DNA of 64,000 bases, taken from an uncultured bacterium (GTDB taxonomy: Bacteria > Bacteroidota > Bacteroidia > Bacteroidales > Bacteroidaceae). Every line of letters begins with the position of its first letter. Positions within the stretch are counted from its first letter, which is position 1. The stretch spans positions 37,412 through 101,411 of the forward strand of contig CAJMSE010000012.1 of assembly GCA_905216025.1 (NCBI GenBank). The letters are read 5' to 3'. The position numbers and the translations under genes are program-made. The notes below the pieces were generated by a model. It searched no databases and was not told the DNA's origin. It saw nothing but the letters and a program-made list of their open reading frames with translations. Below, piece after piece: positions 26,821-35,599 of the stretch.

Positions 26821-28095
26821 CTATTTGTCGAAGCGCTCTCCCCAGCAGTCACGCATCCGCTGGTTTAGTTTTTCCTCTGCCGGACTATGCTGTCCGTGCC
26901 ATATACGCTCGTTCACAAGGGCGTCGGGCATATACTGCTGCCCGGTGAAGTGCCCCGGATAGTCATGCGGATATTTGTATCCGTCGTTGTATCCGAGCTC
27001 TTTCATCAGTGCCGTGGGCGCATTGCGTATATGCAGCGGCACGGGCATGTTGCCGGTGCGGCGCACGAGGGCGAGGGCGGCGTCGATGCCAAGGTAGGCC
27101 GAGTTGCTCTTCGGACTTGTCGCAAGATACACCGTCGCCTCGGCAAGCGGTATGCGCCCCTCGGGCCAGCCTATCTTCGCGATGGCGTCGAAGGCAGCAT
27201 TTGCCAGCAGCAGCGCGTTCGGATTGGCCAGTCCGATGTCTTCCGACGCACTGATGACGAGCCGGCGGGCAATGAACTTCGGGTCTTCCCCACCCTCTAT
27301 CATGCGGGCAAGCCAGTACAGGGCGGCATCGGGGTCGCTGCCGCGGATGCTCTTTATGAATGCCGAGATGATGTCGTAGTGCATCTCGCCGTCCTTGTCG
27401 TAGGCCAGCGGATTCTGCTGGAGGCGGTTCGCAACCAACTCGTCGGTTATCACGATATCGCCCGGCGGACAGCTCTCCGTCACAAGTTCGAGGATGTTGA
27501 GCAGCTTGCGGGCATCGCCTCCGCTGTATCTCAGCAGGGCGTCCGGTTCACGCAGCTCTATGTTCCGCTCTTTCAGCACGATGTCTTCGCGTATCGCGCG
27601 GTTGACAAGCTCCAGCAGGTCGGCCTTCTCAAGCGACTTCAGCACATAGACCTGACAGCGCGAGAGCAACGGCCTTATCACCTCGAACGAAGGGTTCTCG
27701 GTAGTGGCTCCAATCAGGGTGACGACACCTTTCTCCACAGCGCCCAGCAGCGAGTCCTGCTGTGACTTGCTGAAACGGTGAATCTCATCAATGAACAATA
27801 TCGGGGAGGATTCGTTGAAGAAGCGGCCCTTGGCAGCCCTTTCAATGACATCGCGCACATCCTTGACACCGCTTGTCACCGCACTGAGCGTATAGAACGG
27901 GGTCTCAATCTTGCGGGCGATAATCTGTGCAAGCGTCGTCTTGCCCACTCCGGGAGGGCCCCAGAGGATGAACGAAGGTATCCGCCCGGAATCAATCATC
28001 CCGCGCAGTACCGAGCCCTCACCGACGATATGCTTCTGACCAATGTAATCGTCGAGTGTCTTCGGTCGTAACCGTTCGGCTAAAGGTTGTGCCAT
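26821..28095 (-). CDS. rarA: Replication-associated recombination protein A
   Basis: About 424 residues of the RarA/MgsA/WRNIP1 AAA+ family, which acts on gaps at stalled forks with SSB and RecQ. It shows MAQPLAERLRPKTLDDYIGQ, Walker A GPPGVGKTTLAQ near residue 45, Walker B FIDEIHRFSKSQQD near 97, and the tetramerisation region GGDARKLLNILEL and SASEDIGLANPNAL. Start placed at MAQPL; an ATG four codons upstream is equally possible. A perfect -7 box overlaps the region just upstream. Confidence 0.94.
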   Translation of the reverse strand: MAQPLAERLRPKTLDDYIGQKHIVGEGSVLRGMIDSGRIPSFILWGPPGVGKTTLAQIIARKIETPFYTLSAVTSGVKDVRDVIERAAKGRFFNESSPILFIDEIHRFSKSQQDSLLGAVEKGVVTLIGATTENPSFEVIRPLLSRCQVYVLKSLEKADLLELVNRAIREDIVLKERNIELREPDALLRYSGGDARKLLNILELVTESCPPGDIVITDELVANRLQQNPLAYDKDGEMHYDIISAFIKSIRGSDPDAALYWLARMIEGGEDPKFIARRLVISASEDIGLANPNALLLANAAFDAIAKIGWPEGRIPLAEATVYLATSPKSNSAYLGIDAALALVRRTGNMPVPLHIRNAPTALMKELGYNDGYKYPHDYPGHFTGQQYMPDALVNERIWHGQHSPAEEKLNQRMRDCWGERFDK

Positions 28096-28104
28096 AATCA
28101 GATG

Positions 28105-28112
28105 CAAAGTTA
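28105..28112 (-). promoter_or_regulatory. -7 box (TAACTTTG) for rarA
   Basis: Minus-strand TAACTTTG lies 10 bp upstream of the MAQPL start, which would leave a very short leader. Confidence 0.5.
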
Positions 28113-28187
28113 GTGGAAATCAAAGACTATACCAAATGAATATGAAAAAAATATTATCCGCAGCCTGTCGCCATGCCGTGCCGCCGC

Positions 28188-29072
28188 TCAGCCTCCGCCG
28201 TGCTCCTCGCGGTAGCGCCTCGGCGACATCCCCGTGGTGCGTCTGAACAGGCGCGAGAAGTAATAGCAGTCGTCGATGCCCACCTTGTGGCATATCTGGT
28301 TGACGCGCATGTCTGTCTCGGAGAGCATGCGGCAGGCCTCTTTCACCTTCATGGTATTGATGTATCCGAGCGGCGTCATGCCTGTCTGCCGCTTGAACAG
28401 CGCGGAGAAATAGCTCGGGGAGTAGCCCACGTATCCGGCAATCTCTTCGAGAGTGGGCCGCCTCCCCATGTTTTCCTTCATGTAGTGGATGGCCGCCGTC
28501 ACCACGTTTCCGTCGTCAAAGCGGTGGTCGGCATTGCGGAAAGTGTTCAGATAGCGCATCGAGGCGAGGTAATAATGAAGCATCGACGACACGTAGCGCA
28601 GGCAGTCGAGGGTATATCCGGCGTTGAGGGTGTTGAACATCTCCTCGAAGATGTTGTTGCGGTAGTTTATGCGCGAGCGCAGTCCAGGCTTGACGTCCTG
28701 CGGACAGTCCGCGCCCTGCGCGTAGATGTCGGAGTGGCTGCCCGTGAAATGCACCCAGTAGATTGTCCATGGATTGTGGCTGTCGGCTCCGTAGGCGTGG
28801 GGCCGGCCGGCGGGCAGGATGAAGAACTGGTTTGCATCGACGGCAAACTCCTGCTTGCCGACGCGGTACCATCCCGCACCGTCGGCGCAATATATCAGCA
28901 CGTTCTGTCCGATGGGTTCCTTCCGCTCGCGGAAATGCCCGTCGGCATGCGGATAATATCCGATATCGGTGACGTAAAGGCTCGACACCAGCGGGTCTTT
29001 TCGCTCCATGTCTATAATCATCTGCGGCAGCACAATGGAACGCTCGCCGCTGAATCCGTCTTTCTGCTTCAT
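28188..29072 (-). CDS. AraC-family regulator with cupin sensor
   Basis: 294 residues. The N-terminal half is an AraC-type cupin (FILPAGRPHAYGADSHNPW near residue 90, YWVHFTGSH) that in AraC/MsmR-type regulators binds a sugar. The C-terminal hundred residues carry two helix-turn-helix motifs (YVGYSPSYFSALFKRQTGMTP and KVGIDDCYYFSRLFRRTTG). Start taken at MKQKDGF; a longer frame would translate through its own promoter. It is divergent from the sugar symporter gene, the classic arrangement for local sugar-responsive control. Ligand unknown; arabinose, xylose or galactosides are reasonable guesses. Confidence 0.9.
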   Translation of the reverse strand: MKQKDGFSGERSIVLPQMIIDMERKDPLVSSLYVTDIGYYPHADGHFRERKEPIGQNVLIYCADGAGWYRVGKQEFAVDANQFFILPAGRPHAYGADSHNPWTIYWVHFTGSHSDIYAQGADCPQDVKPGLRSRINYRNNIFEEMFNTLNAGYTLDCLRYVSSMLHYYLASMRYLNTFRNADHRFDDGNVVTAAIHYMKENMGRRPTLEEIAGYVGYSPSYFSALFKRQTGMTPLGYINTMKVKEACRMLSETDMRVNQICHKVGIDDCYYFSRLFRRTTGMSPRRYREEHGGG

Positions 29073-29144
29073 GCTTGCAAATTTATATAAAAAATCCCGA
29101 ATTATTAACCCCGTCGGGATAAAAAACCAATAGGTATCTGAGGG

Positions 29145-29177
29145 TTTGCATGCTATCTTCAGACGGTGGCATGCAAA
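29145..29177. promoter_or_regulatory. Inverted repeat over the AraC-regulator promoter
   Basis: Perfect 9-bp arms tttgcatgc (29145-29153) and gcatgcaaa (29169-29177) with a 15-nt spacer. The right arm overlaps the minus-strand TAACTTTG box at 29174-29181. The position suits an operator for autoregulation; binding is not shown. Confidence 0.5.
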
Positions 29178-29181
29178 GTTA
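29174..29181 (-). promoter_or_regulatory. -7 box (TAACTTTG) for the AraC regulator gene
   Basis: Minus-strand TAACTTTG lies about 100 bp upstream of the chosen ATG, giving a leader of roughly 95 nt. Confidence 0.5.
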
Positions 29182-29276
29182 TCTTGCGTCATTACCGATT
29201 GTCTGCCGTCGGGTAAAACGTAAGATTATCCATCCTTTCAACCTGTTTTTCCATTTCCCCGTTCAGTCTTTCTGCA

Positions 29277-29284
29277 TATCTTTG
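29277..29284 (+). promoter_or_regulatory. -7 box (TATCTTTG) for the sugar symporter
   Basis: TATCTTTG lies 31 bp before the symporter ATG. No clear -33 TTG is present, which fits a promoter that needs an activator. Confidence 0.6.
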
Positions 29285-29315
29285 CAGACACTAACCGGTA
29301 TAAACGCAATCTTTT

Positions 29316-30677
29316 ATGGACAACTACAACAAGACATTCATCTCTTTCATCTGCCTTGTATCGGCCATGGGCGGTCTGCTCTTCGGCTACGACTGGGTGG
29401 TAATCGGCGGGGCAAAGCCGTTCTACGAACTCTTTTTCGGCATCGCCGCAGACCCTGTCATGCAGGGCGTGGCCATGTCGACGGCTCTCGTGGGCTGCCT
29501 CGCGGGCGCGATGGTGGCAGGGGCGATGGCCGACAGGTACGGCCGCCGGCCACTGCTCATCATCTCGGCCGTGCTCTTCACGCTGTCGGCCGTGGGCACG
29601 GGTGCGGTGAGCGACTTCACCTTATTTAATATAGCGCGCTTCATCGGAGGCGTCGGCATAGGCGTGGCGTCGGCCCTCTCGCCGATGTACATTGCCGAGA
29701 TATCGCCGGCGGCGGTGCGCGGACGGCTCGTTTCGCTCAATCAGATGACCATCGTGCTCGGCATTCTCGGCGCGCAGATAGTCAACTGGCTGCTGGCCGA
29801 GCCGGTGCCCGCGGGCTGTACCGCGGCCGACATACTCGCGTCGTGGAACGGTCAGACGGGATGGCGCTGGATGTTCTGGGCCGAGGCTTTCCCCGCAGCG
29901 GCGTTCCTCGTACTGTCGTTCTTCATCCCCGAGAGTCCGCGTTGGCAGATGGTCCACACACAGGAGGACAAGGCACTTGCCACGCTCACGCACATCGGCG
30001 GGGCGGGATATGCCCGCAGCGAGGCCGGGGCCATGCGCGACGCACCGGCGGAGCCTTCAGAGAGCGGAAACTTGGCCACGCTCTTCTCCCGCCGCTATGC
30101 CGCGATGCTTGTGCTCGGCATATTTGTAGCCGTGTTCCAGCAGTGGTGCGGCACGAACGTGATATTCAACTATGCTCAGGAGATATTCTCCGCCGCCGGC
30201 TACAGCGTGGGCGACGTGCTCTTCAACATCGTCATCACGGGCGTGGCCAACGTCATCTTCACCGTCGTCGCCATATATACGGTCGACCGTTGGGGCCGCC
30301 GCTCGCTGATGCTCTTCGGCGCGGGCGCGCTGGCAGCGGTATACTTCATCCTCGGCACATGCTATCATCTGCACGTTACGGGCTTCTTCATGGTGGTGCT
30401 TGTAGTGGCGGCAATAGCCTGCTATGCCATGTCGCTCGGTCCGGTGACGTGGGTGCTGCTCTCCGAGATATTCCCCACGCGGGTGCGCGGCGTGGCCATG
30501 GCCACCTGCACGTTCGCCCTGTGGACGGGCTGCACCACGCTGACGTTCTCCTTCCCATCGCTCAACGCCTCGCTGGGCAGCAGCGGCACGTTTTGGCTCT
30601 ACGGCGCGATATGCCTCGCCGGCTTCGCCTTCTTCAAGGCACGGCTGCCGGAGACAAAGGGGAAACGTCTGGAGTGA
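29316..30677 (+). CDS. Sugar porter family MFS symporter (XylE-like)
   Basis: 453 residues, twelve membrane segments. All sugar-porter signatures are present: GGLLFGYDWVVIGGA in TM1, DRYGRRP after TM2, PESPRWQM before the central loop, QQWCGTNVIFNYA in TM7, DRWGRRSLM, and PETKG at the C-terminus. It therefore imports a monosaccharide with protons across the inner membrane; xylose, arabinose, glucose or galactose are all possible. It is divergent from the AraC regulator and is followed by the DUF5107-TPR gene on the same strand. Confidence 0.92.
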   Translation: MDNYNKTFISFICLVSAMGGLLFGYDWVVIGGAKPFYELFFGIAADPVMQGVAMSTALVGCLAGAMVAGAMADRYGRRPLLIISAVLFTLSAVGTGAVSDFTLFNIARFIGGVGIGVASALSPMYIAEISPAAVRGRLVSLNQMTIVLGILGAQIVNWLLAEPVPAGCTAADILASWNGQTGWRWMFWAEAFPAAAFLVLSFFIPESPRWQMVHTQEDKALATLTHIGGAGYARSEAGAMRDAPAEPSESGNLATLFSRRYAAMLVLGIFVAVFQQWCGTNVIFNYAQEIFSAAGYSVGDVLFNIVITGVANVIFTVVAIYTVDRWGRRSLMLFGAGALAAVYFILGTCYHLHVTGFFMVVLVVAAIACYAMSLGPVTWVLLSEIFPTRVRGVAMATCTFALWTGCTTLTFSFPSLNASLGSSGTFWLYGAICLAGFAFFKARLPETKGKRLE

Positions 30678-30713
30678 TGACAGGCCGCGGGCAAGCCGAC
30701 CTCAAACAGGTAC

Positions 30714-30775
30714 AATTCATAATTTAATAATTCATAATCGGCCACAGGCCGACAACTCAACATTCGTAATTCAAT
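30714..30775 (+). repeat. AT-rich repeats and small hairpin before the DUF5107 gene
   Basis: Three variants of the string aattcataatt/attcaatat lie around a small stem tcggcc-aca-ggccga (30738-30752). Such short AT strings are common between genes in related genomes. The element lies between the symporter and the TPR gene and may be an mRNA-processing or dispersed-repeat site. Confidence 0.4.
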
Positions 30776-33700
30776 ATGGTTAAAGCATGGAGAGAGACGG
30801 TTGTCATCCCCACGTACGAGGTGGGACAGCCGGAGAAAAATCCTATATTCCTCGAAAAGAGAGTTTATCAGGGATCGAGCGGAGCGGTCTATCCGTATCC
30901 CGTGATAGAGAGCATCAGTGACGAGAAGACCGACGTGGAGTATCACGCGGTGTACATCGAGAACGAATATATCAAGGTGATGATACTGCCCGAGCTGGGC
31001 GGGCGCGTGCAGATGGCATACGACAAGATACGCCGGCGCCATTTCGTATATTACAACCACGTCATCAAGCCGGCCCTCGTCGGTCTGACCGGCCCGTGGA
31101 TAAGCGGCGGCATCGAGTTCAACTGGCCGCAGCACCACCGCCCGTCGACCTATCTGCCCGTCGACTCAACGATAGAGGAGCATGCCGACGGCTCCGTGAC
31201 GGTGTGGGTGAACGAGATGGAGCGCATGACGCACCAGAAGGGCATGGCCGGATTCACGCTGCGCCCGGGCTGCGCCTATCTCGAGATTCGCGGCGTGCTG
31301 TACAACCGCACCGACATGCCGCAGACGTTCCTGTGGTGGGCCAACCCCGCCGTGGCCGTCAACGACGACTATCAGAGCGTGTTCCCGCCGGATATCAACG
31401 CCGTGTTCGACCACGGGAAGCGCGCCGTATCGAGTTTCCCCATCGCCACGGGCACGTACTACAAGATGGACTATTCTGCCGGAGTGGACATATCGAACTA
31501 CCGCAACATCAAAGTGCCCACATCGTATATGGGCGTAAACTCGAAGTACGACTTCGAGGGCGGATATGAGAACGACACCCGCGCGGGCATGCTTCACGTG
31601 GCCAGTCGCCATCTGTCGCCCGGCAAGAAGCAGTGGACATGGGGCAATGGTGACTTCGGTCGTGCATGGGACCGCAACCTAACCGACTCCGACGGCCCTT
31701 ATATCGAGCTCATGGCGGGCGTATACACCGAGAACCAGCCCGACTTCACGTGGCTGATGCCTTACGAGGAAAAGCGCTTCACGCAGTATTTCATGCCCTA
31801 CCGCGAACTGGGCATGGTGAAGCAGGCCTCGCGCGACTACATCCTCAACGTCGAACCGGCCGCAGAAGGCAGCGTGCGCATCCGCCTCATGGCCACATCG
31901 CGCAAGCGCACCCGCATCGTCCTGCGCTCCACCGCCGACGGCATGGTCTTCTACGACAACACCCTCGACCTCTCACCCGAAACTGTTTTCGACGAAACGG
32001 TCGCCACGGAAAGCGCACGCTTTGCCGACCTCGAAGCCGTGATAAATGAAGAACGAAGAATGAAGAATGAAGAATCCAATACCACAGCGGCAGCAACTTC
32101 TTCACTCTTCACTCTTACCTCTTCATTTAGAACACCCTCTTCACTTAAATGGTCTCCCGAGCCCGACGACATACGCCCCATTCCGCCCGCAGCCGAGGCT
32201 GCACAGCAGCCGCAGGACGTGAAGACCACGGAGCAGCTCTATCTCACCGGACAGCATCTCGAGCAGTACCGCCACGCCACATACAGCCCGACGGACTACT
32301 ACGAGGAGGCGCTGCGCCGCGACCCCATGGACTACCGCTGCTGCAACGCGATGGGACTGTGGTATCTGCGCCGGGGCCGATTCGAACGTGCCGAGGAATA
32401 CCTGCGCCGCGCCGTCGCCGTGATTACGCGCCGCAATCCCAACCCTTACGACGGCGAACCGATATATAACCTCGGTCTTGCACTCAAATATCAGGGCCGC
32501 CTCGACGAGGCTTACGAACGGTTCTGGAAGTCTGCGTGGAACAAGGCGTGGGCCGACGCCGGCTATTTCGAGGCCGCACAGATCTCACTGGCGCAGGGCC
32601 GGCTTGCCGACGCGCTGGACGAGACCGAACGCTGCCTGACCTCCAACTGGCACAACCATAAGTGCCGCGCGCTGCGGGCCGTCATCATGCGCCTCGCCGG
32701 CTGCACGGCGGAAGAGCGCCTGCGCTTCATCGACGAGTCATTGGCGTTCGACCGCTTCAACTACATCTGCCGCTACGAGCGTTGGCTGGCCACGGGCGAT
32801 GACGCCGAACTGGCCGCGATGCGCGCCATGCTCCGCCGCTCAAACCACAACTATGACGAGGTGGCGCTCGACTATATGGCCGCCGGACGTCGCGAGGAGG
32901 CCTGCGCGATATGGCGGATGGCAGAAGAGGAAGGAGCAGTGTCGCCCATGACATATTATTATATGGGCCGCTGGGCCGAGGCCGAGGCCGCCTCGCCGGA
33001 CTATTGCTTCCCCAACAGGCCCGAGGCGGTGGTGGCCCTGACCGCTGCGGCAAAGGAAAATCCCGCCGGCGCGCGTGCCTCCTATTATCTCGGATGCCTC
33101 TACTACGACCGCCGGCAGTACGACGTGGCCATCAAGGCATGGGAGCGCGCGGCCGCGCTCGACCCGAACTTCCCCACCGTATGGCGCAATCTGGCGCTGG
33201 CCTACTTCAACAAGCTCGACCGCAAGGACACCGCCGTGGAGTATATGGAGCGTGCTTTCAGCCTCGACACCTCCGACGCGCGCATACTCATGGAGCTCGA
33301 CCAGCTATACCGCCGCATGCAACGGCCGCACGCCCGGCGTCTCGCCCTGCTCGAAAAGCATGCCGGCATTGTAGCACAGCGTGACGACCTCGTGCTCGAA
33401 TGGGCCACACTGCTGAATCAGACGGGCCGCTACGAGGAGGCTATGGCGCTGATAGACAGCCGCGTCTTCCACCCGTGGGAGGGCGGCGAAGGCAAGGTGT
33501 CGGCGCAGTATCAGACGTGCCGCGTGGAACTGGCCAAGCGGGCACTGGCCGCCGGCGATGCCGCGCGTGCAGAGAAGCTGCTCATGGAGTGCCTCGAATA
33601 TCCGCACCATCTGGGCGAAGGCAAGCTGCACGGTGCTCAGGAGAACGACTTCCATTATTTGTTGGGCTGTGCCGCAAGTGCTCAGGGTAATGAAGAGGCG

Positions 33701-34102
33701 GCCCGCCGCTGGTGGACGCTGGCCACTGAAGGTCCGCAGGAACCCGCCGCCGCGATGTATTACAACGACGCCAAACCTGACAAGATATTCTATCAGGGGC
33801 TTGCCCTCATCCGTCTCGGGCGCCGCGATGAGGCCAACGGACGCTTCAACCGCCTCGTCAACTACGGACGCAACCATATATTCGAGCCGCAGGTGATGGA
33901 CTATTTCGCTGTGTCGCTGCCCGACCTGCTCATTTGGGAGGATTCGCTCGACGCCCGCAACCGCATCCACTGCCTCTACATGCTGGCTCTCGGCTACCGC
34001 GGACTGGGCGACACAGTGCGCGCGCAGTGTTATCTTGACGAACTCGCCGCCGCCGACATCAACCATCAGGGAGTCATGGCACTACGTTCGCTGAATGTGT
34101 GA
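30776..34102 (+). CDS. DUF5107 domain protein with TPR array
   Basis: 1108 residues. The N-terminal part (about 1-400) is DUF5107: PYPVIESISDEK, VMILPELGGRVQMAYDK and GGIEFNWPQHHRP, a mutarotase-like beta-sandwich seen near carbohydrate-active enzymes. The C-terminal 600 residues are tetratricopeptide repeats (for example YYEEALRRDPMDYRCCNAMG and AIKAWERAAALDPNFPTVWRN). There is no signal peptide, so it is probably cytoplasmic. Between the modules is a low-complexity stretch NEERRMKNEESNTTAAATSS encoded by an inverted repeat (32043-32129). Its position after the symporter suggests a role in handling imported sugar; activity unproven. Confidence 0.88.
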   Translation: MVKAWRETVVIPTYEVGQPEKNPIFLEKRVYQGSSGAVYPYPVIESISDEKTDVEYHAVYIENEYIKVMILPELGGRVQMAYDKIRRRHFVYYNHVIKPALVGLTGPWISGGIEFNWPQHHRPSTYLPVDSTIEEHADGSVTVWVNEMERMTHQKGMAGFTLRPGCAYLEIRGVLYNRTDMPQTFLWWANPAVAVNDDYQSVFPPDINAVFDHGKRAVSSFPIATGTYYKMDYSAGVDISNYRNIKVPTSYMGVNSKYDFEGGYENDTRAGMLHVASRHLSPGKKQWTWGNGDFGRAWDRNLTDSDGPYIELMAGVYTENQPDFTWLMPYEEKRFTQYFMPYRELGMVKQASRDYILNVEPAAEGSVRIRLMATSRKRTRIVLRSTADGMVFYDNTLDLSPETVFDETVATESARFADLEAVINEERRMKNEESNTTAAATSSLFTLTSSFRTPSSLKWSPEPDDIRPIPPAAEAAQQPQDVKTTEQLYLTGQHLEQYRHATYSPTDYYEEALRRDPMDYRCCNAMGLWYLRRGRFERAEEYLRRAVAVITRRNPNPYDGEPIYNLGLALKYQGRLDEAYERFWKSAWNKAWADAGYFEAAQISLAQGRLADALDETERCLTSNWHNHKCRALRAVIMRLAGCTAEERLRFIDESLAFDRFNYICRYERWLATGDDAELAAMRAMLRRSNHNYDEVALDYMAAGRREEACAIWRMAEEEGAVSPMTYYYMGRWAEAEAASPDYCFPNRPEAVVALTAAAKENPAGARASYYLGCLYYDRRQYDVAIKAWERAAALDPNFPTVWRNLALAYFNKLDRKDTAVEYMERAFSLDTSDARILMELDQLYRRMQRPHARRLALLEKHAGIVAQRDDLVLEWATLLNQTGRYEEAMALIDSRVFHPWEGGEGKVSAQYQTCRVELAKRALAAGDAARAEKLLMECLEYPHHLGEGKLHGAQENDFHYLLGCAASAQGNEEAARRWWTLATEGPQEPAAAMYYNDAKPDKIFYQGLALIRLGRRDEANGRFNRLVNYGRNHIFEPQVMDYFAVSLPDLLIWEDSLDARNRIHCLYMLALGYRGLGDTVRAQCYLDELAAADINHQGVMALRSLNV
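32043..32129 (+). repeat. Inverted-repeat element inserted in frame in the DUF5107-TPR gene
   Basis: 32-bp arms at 32043-32074 and 32098-32129 are complementary except for about five positions and flank a 23-bp centre. The arms are built from tgaagaa-like strings. The element keeps the reading frame and encodes the linker between the two domains. Confidence 0.7.
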
Positions 34103-34135
34103 CGGAGATTCCCTTCCGCTTTTTTACAGTCATAG

Positions 34136-34169
34136 TCCGGATATGTACGCCACATATCCGGATTTTTTT
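34136..34169 (+). terminator. Rho-independent terminator after the DUF5107-TPR gene
   Basis: A perfect 11-bp stem tccggatatgt / acatatccgga with loop acgcc, followed by seven T. Confidence 0.92.
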
Positions 34170-34190
34170 GCCTGTTAAACTATAAATTAC

Positions 34191-34198
34191 TACCTTTG
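34191..34198 (+). promoter_or_regulatory. -7 box (TACCTTTG) for the MATE exporter
   Basis: TACCTTTG with TTTG at 34167-34170, 20 nt upstream, is a near-ideal Bacteroidetes promoter. The -33 box overlaps the T-tract of the preceding terminator. Confidence 0.7.
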
Positions 34199-34250
34199 TA
34201 GCCGCTTACATGGCACATCCTGCCATTTATATGACAAAACATAAGAAAAT

Positions 34251-35597
34251 ATGAACAGAGACAGACTCGACTTCGGAAACGAACGTATCGGCAGCCTCTT
34301 CAGGGCGCTGTTCTTCCCCACGCTCATAGGAATGGTGTTCAATTCTCTGCTTAACATCTGCGACGGAATGTTCGTTGGGCACGGTGTGGGCAGCGACGCG
34401 CTGGCGGCGATAAACATCGTGGCGCCGGTGTTCCTGCTGTGGACGGGCATCGGACTGATGTTCGGCATCGGCTCGTCGGTGATATGCAGCATCCGCATGG
34501 CTGAGAACAATGTCAAGGCGGCGCGGATAATAATGACGCCGGCCTTCGCCGCAGGCACGCTGATGTTCATTGTCTTTGCCGTTGCGGCGCTGCTCTTCAC
34601 CCACCAGCTGCTCGCGGTGCTCGGATGCAGCGACGCTCTCGAGACATACGCCACCGACTACCTGCTGTGGATACTTCCCGGCCTGTTCTTTCTCTATGTA
34701 GAGTGCGTGGGAATGATTCTCATGCGCCTTGACGGTTCGCCACGCTATGCCATGGCGATACAGGTGGGCGCGGCACTGCTCAACATTTTTCTCGACTGGC
34801 TCATGGTGTGGCAGTGGGAGATGGGCATTGCCGGCGCGGCCGGTGCCACCTCGATATCGTGTGCGGCCGGTGCGCTGCTCATACTGCTGTACTTTATATT
34901 CAGCGCAGTCACGCTGCGCTTCTACCGTCTGCGTATGACTGTGAAATCGCTGCGTCTGTCGCTGCGCAATGTCGGTTATATGATAAAGATAGGTTCGGCC
35001 ACATTCCTCTCGGAGCTTGCCATGGGCGTGATGATGGTCACTGGCAACTATGCCTTCATGTCGATGCTCGGCGAGGCCGGCGTGGCGGCATACAGTGTTG
35101 GCTGTTACCTCTTCCCAATCATATTCTCGATAAACAACGCCGTGGCGCAGGCAGCACAACCCATCATCAGCTTCAACCACGGAGCCGGCCGCCCCGACCG
35201 CGTGCGTAGCACCCTGCACATATCGATAGGCACTGCCATTGTCTGCGGACTGCTCATCACTGCCGGCATGTGGGCGGGAGCGCCGATGCTCAGCAGCCTC
35301 TTCATCCCCGCCGGAGATGCCGCCCATGACATCGCCGCCGCAGGGTTGCCTCTGCTCGGCACATGCACGGTGTTCTTCGCACTCAACATCACATTCATCG
35401 GCTACTACCAGAGCATTGAAAATGCCGCGCGTTCCACGGCTTACACCATGCTGCGCGGCATTCTTTTCCTCGTGCCCTCATTCATCGTACTGCCTCCGCT
35501 GCTCGGCGAGAAAGGCCTATGGCTCGCCATCCCAGCAGCTGAAGTGCTGACGCTGGCGGTCATCGCAATTGAGTATCTGCGGAGGCAGAGGGCTTGA
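34251..35597 (+). CDS. MATE-family efflux transporter
   Basis: 448 residues with twelve membrane segments in two similar halves. MATE features are FFPTLIGMVFNSLLNICDGMFVGHGVGSDALAAINI in the first half (quoted in parts: FNSLLNICDGMFVG, GSDALAAINI) and NAVAQAAQPIISFNHGAGR in the second. It would expel cationic drugs or metabolites using Na+ or H+. Single-gene transcript, convergent with the decarboxylase-cupin gene, whose stop is only 2 bp away. Confidence 0.92.
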   Translation: MNRDRLDFGNERIGSLFRALFFPTLIGMVFNSLLNICDGMFVGHGVGSDALAAINIVAPVFLLWTGIGLMFGIGSSVICSIRMAENNVKAARIIMTPAFAAGTLMFIVFAVAALLFTHQLLAVLGCSDALETYATDYLLWILPGLFFLYVECVGMILMRLDGSPRYAMAIQVGAALLNIFLDWLMVWQWEMGIAGAAGATSISCAAGALLILLYFIFSAVTLRFYRLRMTVKSLRLSLRNVGYMIKIGSATFLSELAMGVMMVTGNYAFMSMLGEAGVAAYSVGCYLFPIIFSINNAVAQAAQPIISFNHGAGRPDRVRSTLHISIGTAIVCGLLITAGMWAGAPMLSSLFIPAGDAAHDIAAAGLPLLGTCTVFFALNITFIGYYQSIENAARSTAYTMLRGILFLVPSFIVLPPLLGEKGLWLAIPAAEVLTLAVIAIEYLRRQRA

Positions 35598-35599
35598 AC

